Assembly (NCBI GenBank): GCA_040881665.1
Contig: JBBECT010000003.1
Coordinates: 1 to 36,467 of the forward strand
Source of the DNA: Actinomycetota bacterium
Lineage (GTDB): Bacteria > Actinomycetota > UBA4738 > HRBIN12
Reading direction: 5' to 3'
DNA length: 36,467 bases
Translations under genes and position numbers: made by a program
The notes under the pieces: model-generated
Database searches by the model: none
Seen by the model: the letters and a program-made list of their open reading frames with translations, nothing else
What the model was told of the DNA's origin: nothing
Shown: one piece after another, positions 15,276 to 24,297 of the stretch
Layout of the letters: every line of letters begins with the position of its first letter
Position numbering within the stretch: position 1 is the stretch's first letter

Positions 15276-16334
15276 CTAGCCCGCGCTGGGGGCCTGAGGG
15301 TGGACGGGCTCGGGATGGGGCGTTCGCAGACCGGGGACGACGCCCTCCATCCGCAGGAACATCGACCACGCGACGAGCGCGGCGGCGGCCGTCACGAGCG
15401 AGGCCGCCAGCACGATGCCATCGCTCGCACGGTACAGCACGAACGCCAGGGCGGAGCAGACGAGCTGGACCGCGAATGCCGTGAGCGCCACGCCGCGAGG
15501 CGAGAAGCCGCGGGCCGACAGACGGTGCGCGGCGTGGTCGGTGCCGCCCTGGTAGACGGGTCGACCGTCGCGAGTGCGGGCGACGATCACGAGGAGCATG
15601 TCGAACAGGGGCACCGCGAGGAGCAGCGCCGGGATCACCGCACGCACGACTACGTCCGGTCCGACCAGGTCGAGCTTCAGTCCCAGCGCGGCGAGCAGGA
15701 ACCCGATCATCAACGAGCCCGCGTCACCGAGGAAGATCTTCGCGGGCGGGAAGTTGTACCGGAGGAACCCGAGGCTCGCGCCGGCCACCCCGAGGGCGAG
15801 GGCGCCGACGAGGTAGTCGCCCTCGCTTGCCGCGATCGCGAAGAACCCGAGTGCGGAGATCGCGACGACCCCGGGGGCGATGCCGTCCATGTTGTCGAGC
15901 AGGTTGATCGCGTTCGTGACGGCCACGATCCACAGGACGGTCACGGCAGCGTCGAGCGCCTCGACCCCGAAGAACCCGGCGCGGACCCCCGCGAACCATA
16001 GGGCGAGCCCCGCGCCCGCCTCGACGGTCAGCTTCACGATCGGCCCGACGCTGCGGACGTCGTCCAGCAGGCCGAGCAGGCCGAGCGCGAGCCCCGCGAC
16101 GAGGATCGTGACGATCTGCGCCTCGATCCCGGTCGTGATCGCCCCGGTGAGCACGAGTCCGCCGGCGATCGCGAGGCCGCCGAGGTAGGGAGTGGCGTAC
16201 CGGTGGAACCGGTCGTCCCGGGGCCGGGAGATCGTTCCCGTCCGATGGGCGAGTCGCGCCGCGAAGGGAGTGAGGACGAGGGCGCCCACGAACGTCAGGC
16301 CGAACGCGAGGAGGTACCGGAGCGGTTCGCTCAT
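15276..16334 (-). CDS. Undecaprenyl-phosphate glycosyl-1-phosphate transferase (WecA/MraY family)
   Basis: A 352-residue polytopic membrane enzyme with about ten or eleven hydrophobic segments. It transfers a sugar phosphate from a UDP-sugar to undecaprenyl phosphate, the first step of polysaccharide assembly. Family motifs are in order: LGLLDDVRSV (Mg2+-binding Asp pair), NAINLLDNMDGIAPGV, FLGDAGSLMIGF, and the cytoplasmic His loop GGTDHAAHRL. The His loop fits WecA/TagO-type enzymes and not MraY. The ATG overlaps the stop of the upstream epimerase gene (ATGA). WecA-type UDP-GlcNAc use is likely; a cell-wall teichoic-acid-like or arabinogalactan-type role cannot be excluded. Confidence 0.92.
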   Translation of the reverse strand: MSEPLRYLLAFGLTFVGALVLTPFAARLAHRTGTISRPRDDRFHRYATPYLGGLAIAGGLVLTGAITTGIEAQIVTILVAGLALGLLGLLDDVRSVGPIVKLTVEAGAGLALWFAGVRAGFFGVEALDAAVTVLWIVAVTNAINLLDNMDGIAPGVVAISALGFFAIAASEGDYLVGALALGVAGASLGFLRYNFPPAKIFLGDAGSLMIGFLLAALGLKLDLVGPDVVVRAVIPALLLAVPLFDMLLVIVARTRDGRPVYQGGTDHAAHRLSARGFSPRGVALTAFAVQLVCSALAFVLYRASDGIVLAASLVTAAAALVAWSMFLRMEGVVPGLRTPHPEPVHPQAPSAG

Positions 16335-17329
16335 CCGGCTCGTTCGCGTCCCAGGTCCGGAACCTGGCCGCGGGCTCGCTCGAAGGCGACGACGTCGCTC
16401 AAGATCTCGTCCAGCGAACGCGTCGGCCGCCATCCCGTCAGCGCCTGGATCCGTGCGATGTCGGGAACCCGTCGCTGCATGTCCTCGAAGCCTTCCTCGT
16501 ACGCCTCGTCGTAGGGGATGTGCACGACGCGGGACGACGATCCCGTCGCCTCGATCACGCGGCGCGCGAGATCCTCCATCGAGACCTCGTACGAGGCGCC
16601 GACGTTGAACACCTCTCCGACGGCGCCGGGGTGACCTAACAACCCGAGCAACGCATCGACCGTGTCGTGGACGTGGCAGAAGCAGCGCTGCTGCCGGCCG
16701 TCGCCGTATACCGTCAGATCGATGCCGCGGAGGGCCTGGCGGACGAAGCTGGGGACCACCATGCCGTACTCGCCGGTCTGTCGCGGACCGACGCAGTTGA
16801 ACAACCGAACCACGACCGTCGGGAGCTGCTGCTCGCGCCAATAGGCATGGGCGAGGATCTCGTCCACGGCCTTCGCGGTGCTGTAGGACCAGCGGGACTT
16901 GTAGGGCGAGCCGAGGATCCGGTCGGCGTCCTCGTGCAGCGGACCGGTGACGTTCTTGCCGTAGATCTCCGAGGTCGAGGTGATCAGCACCTTGCACTCG
17001 GCGCGGGCCGCCGCGTCCAGCACGATCTCGGTTCCCCGGATGTTGGTGATCAGTGACTCGAGAGGGCGTTCGACGATCAGCTTCACCCCGACCGCGGCGG
17101 CCAGGTGCACGATCGCATCCGCCTGTCCCGCGAGCATCGACACGAGCGGATGGTCGAGGATCGTGCCGCGGCGGAAGGAGTAGTTGGGATGGTCGAGGAG
17201 GTGACGGATGTTGTCGGTGGAGCCGGTCGACTCGTCGTCGAGGGCGGTCACGGCGTCCCCGCGCTGCAGCAGGGCGTCGGACAGGTGCGAGCCGATGAAA
17301 CCGGCTCCTCCGGTGATCAGGTATCGCAA
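16331..17329 (-). CDS. NAD-dependent sugar epimerase/decarboxylase (UDP-glucuronate decarboxylase-like)
   Basis: A 332-residue extended SDR enzyme. GGAGFIGSH at residues 7-15 binds NAD; TSTSEIYG (117-124) and the Tyr149/Lys153 pair (WSYSTAK) form the active site. The pattern RPLESLITNIRGTEIVLDAA and SRWSYSTAKAVDE resembles UDP-xylose synthase/ArnA-type decarboxylases, although 4-epimerases and dehydratases share much of it. VRLFNCVGPRQTGEYGMVVPSFVRQAL is also typical of this group. It overlaps the wecA-like gene by four bases and so forms a unit with it and the BY-kinase gene. A GAGGATCC stretch precedes the ATG. Confidence 0.88.
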   Translation of the reverse strand: MRYLITGGAGFIGSHLSDALLQRGDAVTALDDESTGSTDNIRHLLDHPNYSFRRGTILDHPLVSMLAGQADAIVHLAAAVGVKLIVERPLESLITNIRGTEIVLDAAARAECKVLITSTSEIYGKNVTGPLHEDADRILGSPYKSRWSYSTAKAVDEILAHAYWREQQLPTVVVRLFNCVGPRQTGEYGMVVPSFVRQALRGIDLTVYGDGRQQRCFCHVHDTVDALLGLLGHPGAVGEVFNVGASYEVSMEDLARRVIEATGSSSRVVHIPYDEAYEEGFEDMQRRVPDIARIQALTGWRPTRSLDEILSDVVAFERARGQVPDLGRERAG

Positions 17330-17377
17330 TGTGGATCCTCGGGTCGGGGAGGGGCCCGGGCGGGCGTTCGCCCGAAT

Positions 17378-17485
17378 CTAACCCCCCGCAGCGACGGCTT
17401 CCAGCAGCGATCGATACGCCTCTGTCCCTATCGACCGGTCATAGAGCGTGCTGAAGGCGCGGGCGAGGAAGGCCCTCCGCCGGAC
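17378..17485 (-). pseudogene. C-terminal remnant of a glycosyltransferase
   Basis: Reading the minus strand after an in-frame TAG gives VRRRAFLARAFSTLYDRSIG and then TEAYRSLLEAVAAGG and a stop. Arg-rich helix, FSTLYDRSIG and a closing AYRSLLEAV are the kind of end seen in GT4 glycosyltransferases. No upstream part of such a gene survives in this frame. The fragment sits exactly where GC-rich sequence gives way to the less GC-rich cassette. A CGGGCG/CGCCCG hairpin (17360-17371) follows it on the minus strand. The call is tentative. Confidence 0.4.
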
Positions 17486-17771
17486 CTACGTGCGGGCTGT
17501 CATGTCGGCCGATCTCCGCCTACCACGGGCAAATCCCTCGTGTTTGCGAAATCCCCCACCGAACGCCCTAGATGCGCCCCTACTCGCGACGGTTGATGCC
17601 GCGGGCGGTGTCAAGCGCGTGCTTCAGTTCGCGATGCTTGGGCGGCTCAAGTCGCTGCCGTACGCTTCTGTTCTTGGGCATGAAGGGGAGGCCTCGTGTG
17701 CCGAGCACGGAAAGGGAGACCGCGCCGAGTGACGTGGATTAGGCACCTTCGATGAGCCGCACAGGGACACT
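17486..17771. other. Non-coding junction at the left edge of the polysaccharide cassette
   Basis: This 286-base stretch holds no supported gene. Open frames here lack family features and ribosome-binding sites. Base composition shifts here toward lower GC, and the cassette promoter probably lies in its right half, but no convincing -35/-10 pair could be picked. No direct repeat or integrase was seen. Confidence 0.5.
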
Positions 17772-18878
17772 GTGACCGATTCCTCTCTGCGCGTTGCGCA
17801 TCTCATCAGCAGCCTCAGAACGGGTGGCACGGAGCGCCAACTCGTTCGGATGATCAGTGAATTTCCACGGCCTGAGCTCCACCAAGTGATTCTCTTCCAT
17901 CAGCGAGGTGAGCTCGGCGAACAGCTGCCGCTCCCTCCGATCTTGGCTGGAACGCTGAGGCGATCTCCGATCGGCTGGGGAAGTAACGTCCAGACCCTGC
18001 GCGCTGTTCGCCACGCCGTCAGGGACCATGGGGCAGATGTGGTGCATGCCCACTTGGGGCTCTCGGAAATCGTAGCCAGCCTGGCGGTATCGGGGGAGGT
18101 GCCGATCGTTGCATCCCGGAGGGGTCGGAACGTGGGGTTCGAAGGCAATCCGCTACTCCGAGCAGTCGAAGGACTTGGACACTGGCGGATGCGCCTACTG
18201 GTGTGCAACTCGCGCTATCTCGAGCAGTACACGTTGGAGCACGACCATCTCGTTCCCCCGGTGCGCGTCATCAACAACGGTATCGCGGTCGAGGAGTATC
18301 AACTGCCCGATCCTGATGCCGAGCAGTTCCGTGTCGCGATGATTGCAAACATCCGACCGTACAAGAGACACGACATCTTTCTGCGAGCCTTTGCAAGGAC
18401 CCTGGAGTCGCTTCCCGACGCAGCCGCCGTCATAGCGGGCGACGGTGATCCATCACCCTTACTAGAGCTCTGTACGGAGTTGGGAATCTCACGCGAGGTC
18501 AGCTTCGTCGGGCGCGTTGAAGACGTGCGCGCCGTCCTTCGGCGCTGCCATGTGGTGTGCTTGACCTCGCAGCACGAGGGGTTCCCAAACGCGTTGCTGG
18601 AAGGTCTCGCGGCCGGCAAGCCGGTGGTGGCTACGAAGGTTGGTGGCATCCCGGAGCTCGTACGACATGGTCAAGAGGGGCTTCTCACGAGCATGGATCC
18701 GGCGGACGTTGCTGCTGCTCTTGTTCGGCTGGGGTCGGATGAGCAACTACGAGGACAGATGAGTCGTGCGGCAGTGATCCGGGCGCGGGAGTACCCGTGG
18801 TCGCGAGTGGTTCACGAGACAGAGCGGGCGTACCGGGATGCGATCGCCTGGGCGCGGGGTCGTCCATGTGTGGCATAG
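17772..18878 (+). CDS. GT4-family glycosyltransferase
   Basis: A 368-residue GT-B fold retaining glycosyltransferase. The N-terminal domain begins RVAHLISSLRTGGTERQ, with the acceptor-side glycine loop. The C-terminal donor domain has IANIRPYKRHDIFLRAF and the EX7E motif in HEGFPNALLEGLAAGKPVVATKVGGIPELV. It would add a sugar to the undecaprenyl-linked intermediate on the inner membrane face. The start is GTG 17772, with AGGGAC eleven bases upstream. The gene's last 13 bases overlap asnB, so the cassette opens as an operon. Codon use is clearly less GC-biased than in flanking genes. Confidence 0.92.
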   Translation: MTDSSLRVAHLISSLRTGGTERQLVRMISEFPRPELHQVILFHQRGELGEQLPLPPILAGTLRRSPIGWGSNVQTLRAVRHAVRDHGADVVHAHLGLSEIVASLAVSGEVPIVASRRGRNVGFEGNPLLRAVEGLGHWRMRLLVCNSRYLEQYTLEHDHLVPPVRVINNGIAVEEYQLPDPDAEQFRVAMIANIRPYKRHDIFLRAFARTLESLPDAAAVIAGDGDPSPLLELCTELGISREVSFVGRVEDVRAVLRRCHVVCLTSQHEGFPNALLEGLAAGKPVVATKVGGIPELVRHGQEGLLTSMDPADVAAALVRLGSDEQLRGQMSRAAVIRAREYPWSRVVHETERAYRDAIAWARGRPCVA

Positions 18879-20698
18879 CCGGACTGCTTCAGCCAGGCGC
18901 TGCGATTCGACCTGAAAGACTCAACGCGTCGATCGAGTCCCTCCAATGCCGGGGTCCCGACGGGCAGGGTCTGTGGACCAGTGGCCCCTACGGCTTCGCG
19001 CACACGCGCCTCGCGATCATCGATCGTGCACACGGGAAGCAGCCGATGATCTCACCTGACGGGCGACTCGCCGTCGTGTTCAACGGGGAGATCTACAACC
19101 ACCGTCAGTTACGAGAGGAGCTGGCCGGGAACGGGATCGAAGCGCGAACCCGATGCGACACCGAGGTTTTGCTTCACCTCTACTCACAGATGGGCATTCG
19201 CATGGTCGACTGCCTCGATGGCATGTTTGCCTTCGCGCTCGCGGACCTAGACTCGCAGACACTCCTTCTTGCGCGTGATCGATTCGGCAAGAAGCCGCTC
19301 ACATTTCAGCATGACGGGAAGGGCGTAGCGTTCGCGTCGACCACGGACGCACTCCTGCCACTGCTCAGTGAATCGCCCGCGCTGGATCTGCAGTCAATCG
19401 CGGAGTACATGGCGCTGCAGTACGTCCCATCGCCCAGAAGTCCGTGGGAGGAGGTGCAGAAGCTCCCTCCGGCTCACATTGCTGTGTTCGACTCCAAGGG
19501 GGGTGTTCATGTCGATCGATACTGGAGGCCAACCGTGCCAGGTGCCGCCGGCATCCGTACGCCGCAGAGGGGGGAGATACGTTCGCGGCTCCGTACCGCG
19601 GTTGGGAAGCGGCTGGAGAGCGAAGTCCCTCTCGGGGTGTTTCTCAGTGGGGGCATCGACTCCTCTGCCATCGTTGCGGAGCTGGCTGAGCTGAAGGTGC
19701 CAACCACGACGTACTCAGTCGGCTTCGAGGAGGCAGCCTTCGATGAGTCACCATACGCGGCGTTGGTTGCGTCTCACTTTGGTATGGCGCATCACCAGCT
19801 CCGCGTCGAGAGCGACGTGGAGGATCTGTTCTGGGGACTTGTCCGAGCCTACGACGAGCCCTTCGCAGACTCATCCGCCCTCGCGACGCTTGGAGTTGCC
19901 CGGGCGGCTTCGAGCCACATGACGGTGGTTCTAACTGGCGACGGGGGAGATGAACTCTTCGGGGGATACGCGCGGTATCTCTCCTTCCTGAGGCTTTCCG
20001 GTTTCGTTGATTCGATGGGATGGCTGTCCCGCATCGCTACTTCGAGCGCCGGTCGGGTAGCACACGGCCTGCGCCTGCGGCGACTCGGCAAGCTTCGGTC
20101 TCCATGGGATGGCTACGTGGACGGCCTGTTCCACTTCCAACCGGGCGAGCTGAGGCAGGTGCTGCAACCCGACGTCGCGGCTCTCGTAGACACGTCATGC
20201 GTGGTCGACCGCCTCGACTCGTTGTGGAACGAGACCGGCCGTTCCGCGCGTGACTTGCCATGGGTCGATATGGCGACGTATCTGCCAGACGATCTCTTGA
20301 CGAAGATGGATCGGGCGACCATGTCAGTCGGAATCGAGGCTCGCTCGCCTTTCCTGGATCAATCCCTGGCTGAGTTCGCCGCGGGCATCCCGAGCTCATC
20401 CCTCTATGCAGGGCGAAGTGGCAAGGTGATCCTGCGCCTGGAGTATGAAGATGTTCTCCCGGACGTCGTCCTTGAGCGGCCGAAGCAAGGGTTTGGAGTC
20501 CCCATCGCGAAGTGGATCCGCGGACCCCTTGCGGGATGTGTCGATGATCTCCTCCTGGCGAAGACCGCGCCGATTCGAGATCTGGTGAAAACTGAAGCGG
20601 CTTCTTCACTGGTTCGGAAACTGCGGCACGGCGACGACGCCGTCGTCCGCCGCGTCTGGAATCTCCTCGTCCTGGCCGGCTGGCTGACGGAACGATGA
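18866..20698 (+). CDS. Asparagine synthase (glutamine-hydrolysing)-type amidotransferase
   Basis: A 610-residue two-domain enzyme. The class II glutaminase domain begins with the catalytic Cys2 (MCGIAGLL), with the LAIIDRAHGKQPM and VFNGEIYNHRQLR segments. The synthetase domain has the ATP-pyrophosphatase loop SGGIDSS (261-267) and the later GDGGDELFGGY. In capsule and O-antigen loci such proteins often amidate a sugar uronic acid and need not make free asparagine; this context supports that. ATG 18866 sits inside the end of the preceding glycosyltransferase gene. Its stop overlaps the next start (ATGA). Confidence 0.93.
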   Translation: MCGIAGLLQPGAAIRPERLNASIESLQCRGPDGQGLWTSGPYGFAHTRLAIIDRAHGKQPMISPDGRLAVVFNGEIYNHRQLREELAGNGIEARTRCDTEVLLHLYSQMGIRMVDCLDGMFAFALADLDSQTLLLARDRFGKKPLTFQHDGKGVAFASTTDALLPLLSESPALDLQSIAEYMALQYVPSPRSPWEEVQKLPPAHIAVFDSKGGVHVDRYWRPTVPGAAGIRTPQRGEIRSRLRTAVGKRLESEVPLGVFLSGGIDSSAIVAELAELKVPTTTYSVGFEEAAFDESPYAALVASHFGMAHHQLRVESDVEDLFWGLVRAYDEPFADSSALATLGVARAASSHMTVVLTGDGGDELFGGYARYLSFLRLSGFVDSMGWLSRIATSSAGRVAHGLRLRRLGKLRSPWDGYVDGLFHFQPGELRQVLQPDVAALVDTSCVVDRLDSLWNETGRSARDLPWVDMATYLPDDLLTKMDRATMSVGIEARSPFLDQSLAEFAAGIPSSSLYAGRSGKVILRLEYEDVLPDVVLERPKQGFGVPIAKWIRGPLAGCVDDLLLAKTAPIRDLVKTEAASSLVRKLRHGDDAVVRRVWNLLVLAGWLTER

Positions 20699-22050
20699 GC
20701 ATCGGAGAGTGGTCCTTCAATTCTTGGAGTCCGAGACTGGCAGCCCTCGTTCTCGCCGGCCTGGCCGGCGCGGCTGTGACCCTGCAGCACGGGTGGGTAG
20801 TGCTTGTCGTCCTGTTCCTTGTAGCGCTTGCTGCATGTGCGAGGCGCAGACCTGACCTTGTTCTCGCGATCGGCGTGATAGCTCTCTTGCTTCCGCGTGG
20901 AGATTCGGGATTACTCTCGCTTCAAGTGGGGTGGCTGGTTCTTGAAGCAGTCATGATCTTCGCTTTGCTGCTCGATCCTCGCGCTTCCTTCTTTGACCCT
21001 CGTTTGCTGCTGTCCGGGGCGACGCTGGTAACGATCACTGGGTTCGGGGCCATACAGACAGCCACGGGCCTCGATGGACTCGACCCCACCTTCTCGTTCG
21101 TCGCGATCTGCACTCAGGTGGGCCTGATTGTGATGGGAACGGTCCGTACGACGGTCCCGGCGGACCTTAAGACCGTTCTGTCGGCGATGATGTTTGCAGG
21201 CGTCGCTCTATCGGGCTGGGCAATCCTCGAGTACCTGGAGATGATCGAGGCTCCAGCTCTGGGAGACGCCCTGGGTCGATCCGTTGGTCCGATCGGCAAC
21301 CCAAACTACTTCGGGGCGCTGCTCGCCATGCTGGGAGCGGCCTGCTTGGCGGGAGGGCTCTTCCGGCTTGCTCCTCGAATCCCGGCCTTCGGCGCAGCGG
21401 TCGCCTGCGCGGGCGCCTGCGTGACGACGCAGTCGCGGGGGGCGTTGATCGCGGGGGCTCTGGCATACGGGTTCGTGTTGGCCAAGCGCTTCATCCCATC
21501 CCGCCGCGTCCTCGTGGGGGCGATAACTGTCGTGATGCTCGTCGCTCTCGCTTCTGCCGGATTCGTGGTGCTCTCGCGGGCACGCATCGAGACCTCTCGC
21601 CCCGTCTTCTTCACATACACGGAGGCAGCAACATTCGAGTCAGCGGCTCTTCAGGTCCGCCTCGAAGCTGCCCAGCTTGGTATCGAGTTGGCGATCGACC
21701 ATCCTCTCTCGGGTGTCGGTCTGGACGCCTTCCCCGTATACGCGAGCCGTAGTCACTCTGTGGCGATCCCCATCAACACCCACAACGAGCCGATCCGTGT
21801 GGCGGCAGAGCTGGGAATCGTTGGCTTGGCTGCTCTCATATGGTTCGCATCCTCCGTACTAAGGCGCGTGGTGTTGCAGCCGCATCCCGTGCCGATCGTG
21901 ATCGGTGCAGCTCTCATCGCCTATCTGACTTTCAGTCTGTTCCTGAACGGGCTGGGCGACCCGAGTTTGACGTTTCCGCTCGTGGCGCTCCTCTTCATCG
22001 GAGTAGGCCGTGTCGTCCCTTCGACGAGCAGAGCCTCTGTGAATGAGTGA
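20695..22050 (+). CDS. O-antigen polymerase/ligase-like membrane protein (Wzy/WaaL type)
   Basis: A 451-residue membrane protein with about eleven to twelve hydrophobic segments. GNPNYFGALLAM, TTQSRGALIAG and the late NTHNEPIRVAAELGIVG match the Wzy_C/O-antigen ligase family, with the His-Asn element in the expected outer loop. It would link repeat units on the outer face of the membrane. It overlaps asnB by four bases and the flippase gene by eight. The order asnB-wzy-wzx supports a polymerase role. Low sequence conservation in this family prevents a firmer substrate call. Confidence 0.85.
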   Translation: MSIGEWSFNSWSPRLAALVLAGLAGAAVTLQHGWVVLVVLFLVALAACARRRPDLVLAIGVIALLLPRGDSGLLSLQVGWLVLEAVMIFALLLDPRASFFDPRLLLSGATLVTITGFGAIQTATGLDGLDPTFSFVAICTQVGLIVMGTVRTTVPADLKTVLSAMMFAGVALSGWAILEYLEMIEAPALGDALGRSVGPIGNPNYFGALLAMLGAACLAGGLFRLAPRIPAFGAAVACAGACVTTQSRGALIAGALAYGFVLAKRFIPSRRVLVGAITVVMLVALASAGFVVLSRARIETSRPVFFTYTEAATFESAALQVRLEAAQLGIELAIDHPLSGVGLDAFPVYASRSHSVAIPINTHNEPIRVAAELGIVGLAALIWFASSVLRRVVLQPHPVPIVIGAALIAYLTFSLFLNGLGDPSLTFPLVALLFIGVGRVVPSTSRASVNE

Positions 22051-23395
22051 CATCGAGCGAGAGCTATCGGGACTGGATTCCATCGCTCTCGACGAGGTGA
22101 CGCGCACCGGAGGACGCGTTGCGGCGCTCCGCGTTATCGGTGCCGCGACCGGGTTCGTCGCGAGCATCTTGTTTGCCCGAACTCTGGGGCCAGTCGGACG
22201 AGGGCTCTACGCCCTGCCCGTCGCGACACTCACCATCGCGGTCGTCCTCGGCAGAGTGGGATTGGAGAACGGACAGGTTTACATGGCTCGGCGCAATCAC
22301 AAGCTCGATGAGCTGTGGGGTAACGGCACGTATGCCGCCTCGGGGATAGGTCTGGCAAGTGCTGGCGTCATGATCGCAGCGCATGCGATCTGGGGAACCC
22401 AACTGTTCGGGGACGTGCCGATGTCCTGGATCCTGCTGGTGGCGATCCAGGTACCGATCGTTCTTGCCTCCTTGTTCTGGGGGGGCGTGCTTCAGCTGGC
22501 AGGGAAAGTCGCAGGGTTCGTTGCCTCGTACTCGGTTGGGAGCGTCGTGCAGATGTGCTTAGCCGTGGGGCTCGTCCTAGCGGGAGAGTTGACTCCCTTC
22601 AGAGTGTTGATCCTGATGCTTGTCGCGAACCTCACCGTATTCATCGGTGTTCTGTTCGTGAGCCTCCGGGCGAACGTGGCGTCCCTCCGTTTTCGCTCCG
22701 CGTCGCTCTCGGCAGCGCTCGTGTTCGGCCTCAAGAGTCATTTCGGACTCGTGGCGCTCGTTCTGTTGTTGAGCGTCGACCAGCTCATCGTCAGAGCGAT
22801 CGAGGGCTTCCGAGCTCTCGGACTGTATGCGCTGGCCGTGTCCCTCGCACAGCTGATCTGGCTTCTTACTGACCCCCTGGCAGCGACGGTGCTGTCCCAC
22901 CAAGTGCGGTCACCACACCGGGGACATGTTCGCTTGGGTCTTGCTGTGACGCGCATGAGCCTATTGCTTGGCGCGATGGTGGCTCTCTTGGGGGCTGTCC
23001 TCGCTCCATTCGCCATCCCTCTGGTGTTCGGAACCGAATTTCGAGGCGCGATCGCCCCCTTCCAGCTCCTCCTTCCGGGCGTGGTGGTGCTCGCGATCCA
23101 GAGGACGCTGATGGGCGTCCTTGTGATGGAGGGTCGGGCGTGGTTCTTGTCAGGCCTTTCCGTACTTGCGCTCGCCGTCAACATTGGACTGAACTTTGCT
23201 CTCATTCCGCTGATCGGGATCTCGGGGGCGAGCATTGCCTCGAGCGCCTGCTACGTGGCGCTAGCGCTTGGGTTCTCAGCCTCGATCCTGCGGGACGAAG
23301 GTTTGCCGTGGAGCAATCTGATTCCTCGTCGCGCCGATCTAGCGCGTCTCCGGCTCATGGGGCGAAGGCGTGACTCGACTCAGGGGGGAGCCTGA
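22043..23395 (+). CDS. Wzx-type polysaccharide flippase (MATE/PST superfamily)
   Basis: A 450-residue protein with about twelve to fourteen hydrophobic helices. It starts with an RxxALRVIGAATGFVASILFARTLGPVGRGLYAL region, typical of polysaccharide export proteins of the MVF/MATE superfamily, and has a second half-repeat beginning near residue 230. It would move undecaprenyl-linked repeat units across the membrane. The start overlaps the wzy-like stop by eight bases. Its last 16 bases overlap the 3' end of the convergent methyltransferase gene, so the cassette is very compact. Confidence 0.88.
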   Translation: MSDIERELSGLDSIALDEVTRTGGRVAALRVIGAATGFVASILFARTLGPVGRGLYALPVATLTIAVVLGRVGLENGQVYMARRNHKLDELWGNGTYAASGIGLASAGVMIAAHAIWGTQLFGDVPMSWILLVAIQVPIVLASLFWGGVLQLAGKVAGFVASYSVGSVVQMCLAVGLVLAGELTPFRVLILMLVANLTVFIGVLFVSLRANVASLRFRSASLSAALVFGLKSHFGLVALVLLLSVDQLIVRAIEGFRALGLYALAVSLAQLIWLLTDPLAATVLSHQVRSPHRGHVRLGLAVTRMSLLLGAMVALLGAVLAPFAIPLVFGTEFRGAIAPFQLLLPGVVVLAIQRTLMGVLVMEGRAWFLSGLSVLALAVNIGLNFALIPLIGISGASIASSACYVALALGFSASILRDEGLPWSNLIPRRADLARLRLMGRRRDSTQGGA

Positions 23396-24297
23396 CCCCG
23401 AACAGCAACAGGGAAGGGCAATCGCTCGATCTGGATCAGTCCAGCGTCTCTCAGCCATTGCTCGACTTCTTCGTACGAGTGCTTCCATTGGTACCGGGGT
23501 GAATACCAGTCATAGGTATTGAGTACACGCCATTCGGGGTCTGGGTGCTCCGAGCAAGGGATCAACACGTTGACAGCCTGGTGCGCGAACGTTGGAAGTC
23601 GTTGCTTGACGGCGTGGAGTCGAGGTACGGCTGACTGCACCAGGTGCAAGAGGCGCTGCGGATCCATACGGCTTGTGATGGGCCTGATGACTCGACTGCC
23701 TGCGTGTGTCACGTTCATGTGCCGGTCGTAGACCCAGACCGCGATCGTACCGCCCGGTTTGAGGAACGGGAGGAGGCGCTTGAAGCTGTCCCGAGTCGAT
23801 GGCGTGTGGTGAAGAACGCCGAGAGAGAGGATCAGGTCGAACGACCGCGAACGGAAGGGCAGGCACCTGAGATCCGCGCGGATGAACGAAGCATTATCCC
23901 CTCTGACGTTTCGCCTCGCCGCAAAGGCCGCGTCGGAAAGGTCCACACCGACGACGCCGTCCGCCCCCCACCGGGAAATCACGTCAGTGAACCGTCCCAT
24001 GCCGCATCCTGCATCAAGGACGACCTTCCCTCTGACGTCGTCCGGCGTGAGTCCTGTCTTGTCGCGCAGCGTCTCTTCTGACTCTCGTCTGTCCCCTGTA
24101 TCCAGCTGAAGTCGATTGAACCGCGTCCACTGAAAGCCGAAGGATCTCGCGTACGAATCTGGGGGGGCGAATCTCAAGACGCCATCCTCTATCGGCCACG
24201 AATGACGCCTCGCACACACCGCTCTGCTCTCGTCTGCATGCAGCCCTTCTCCGCATGTAGGACATCGAAGAATCGCGGCGAGCCACGACTCGATCAC
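23380..24297 (-). CDS. SAM-dependent methyltransferase with N-terminal Trm112-like zinc ribbon
   Basis: A 305-residue protein. Residues 8-45 form a Trm112-like zinc-ribbon (CPTC at 12-15, then Cys28 and His32, followed by WPIEDGVLRF). The class I methyltransferase core has motif I VVLDAGCGMGRF (92-103), the acidic GVVGVDLSDAAF, LRCLPFRSRSFDLILSLGVLHHTP, and a FLKPGGTIAVWVYD strand. Such fused proteins are common in polysaccharide loci and are predicted to methylate sugars or lipid-linked intermediates. Start GTG 24297 overlaps the stop of the next methyltransferase gene, so three methyltransferases form one unit. Confidence 0.9.
   Translation of the reverse strand: MIESWLAAILRCPTCGEGLHADESRAVCARRHSWPIEDGVLRFAPPDSYARSFGFQWTRFNRLQLDTGDRRESEETLRDKTGLTPDDVRGKVVLDAGCGMGRFTDVISRWGADGVVGVDLSDAAFAARRNVRGDNASFIRADLRCLPFRSRSFDLILSLGVLHHTPSTRDSFKRLLPFLKPGGTIAVWVYDRHMNVTHAGSRVIRPITSRMDPQRLLHLVQSAVPRLHAVKQRLPTFAHQAVNVLIPCSEHPDPEWRVLNTYDWYSPRYQWKHSYEEVEQWLRDAGLIQIERLPFPVAVRGQAPP

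Noticed and set aside
17448-17732. A 94-codon plus-strand frame before the first GT4 gene
   Set aside because: No ribosome-binding site, no recognisable domain, and it lies opposite the glycosyltransferase remnant at the composition boundary.
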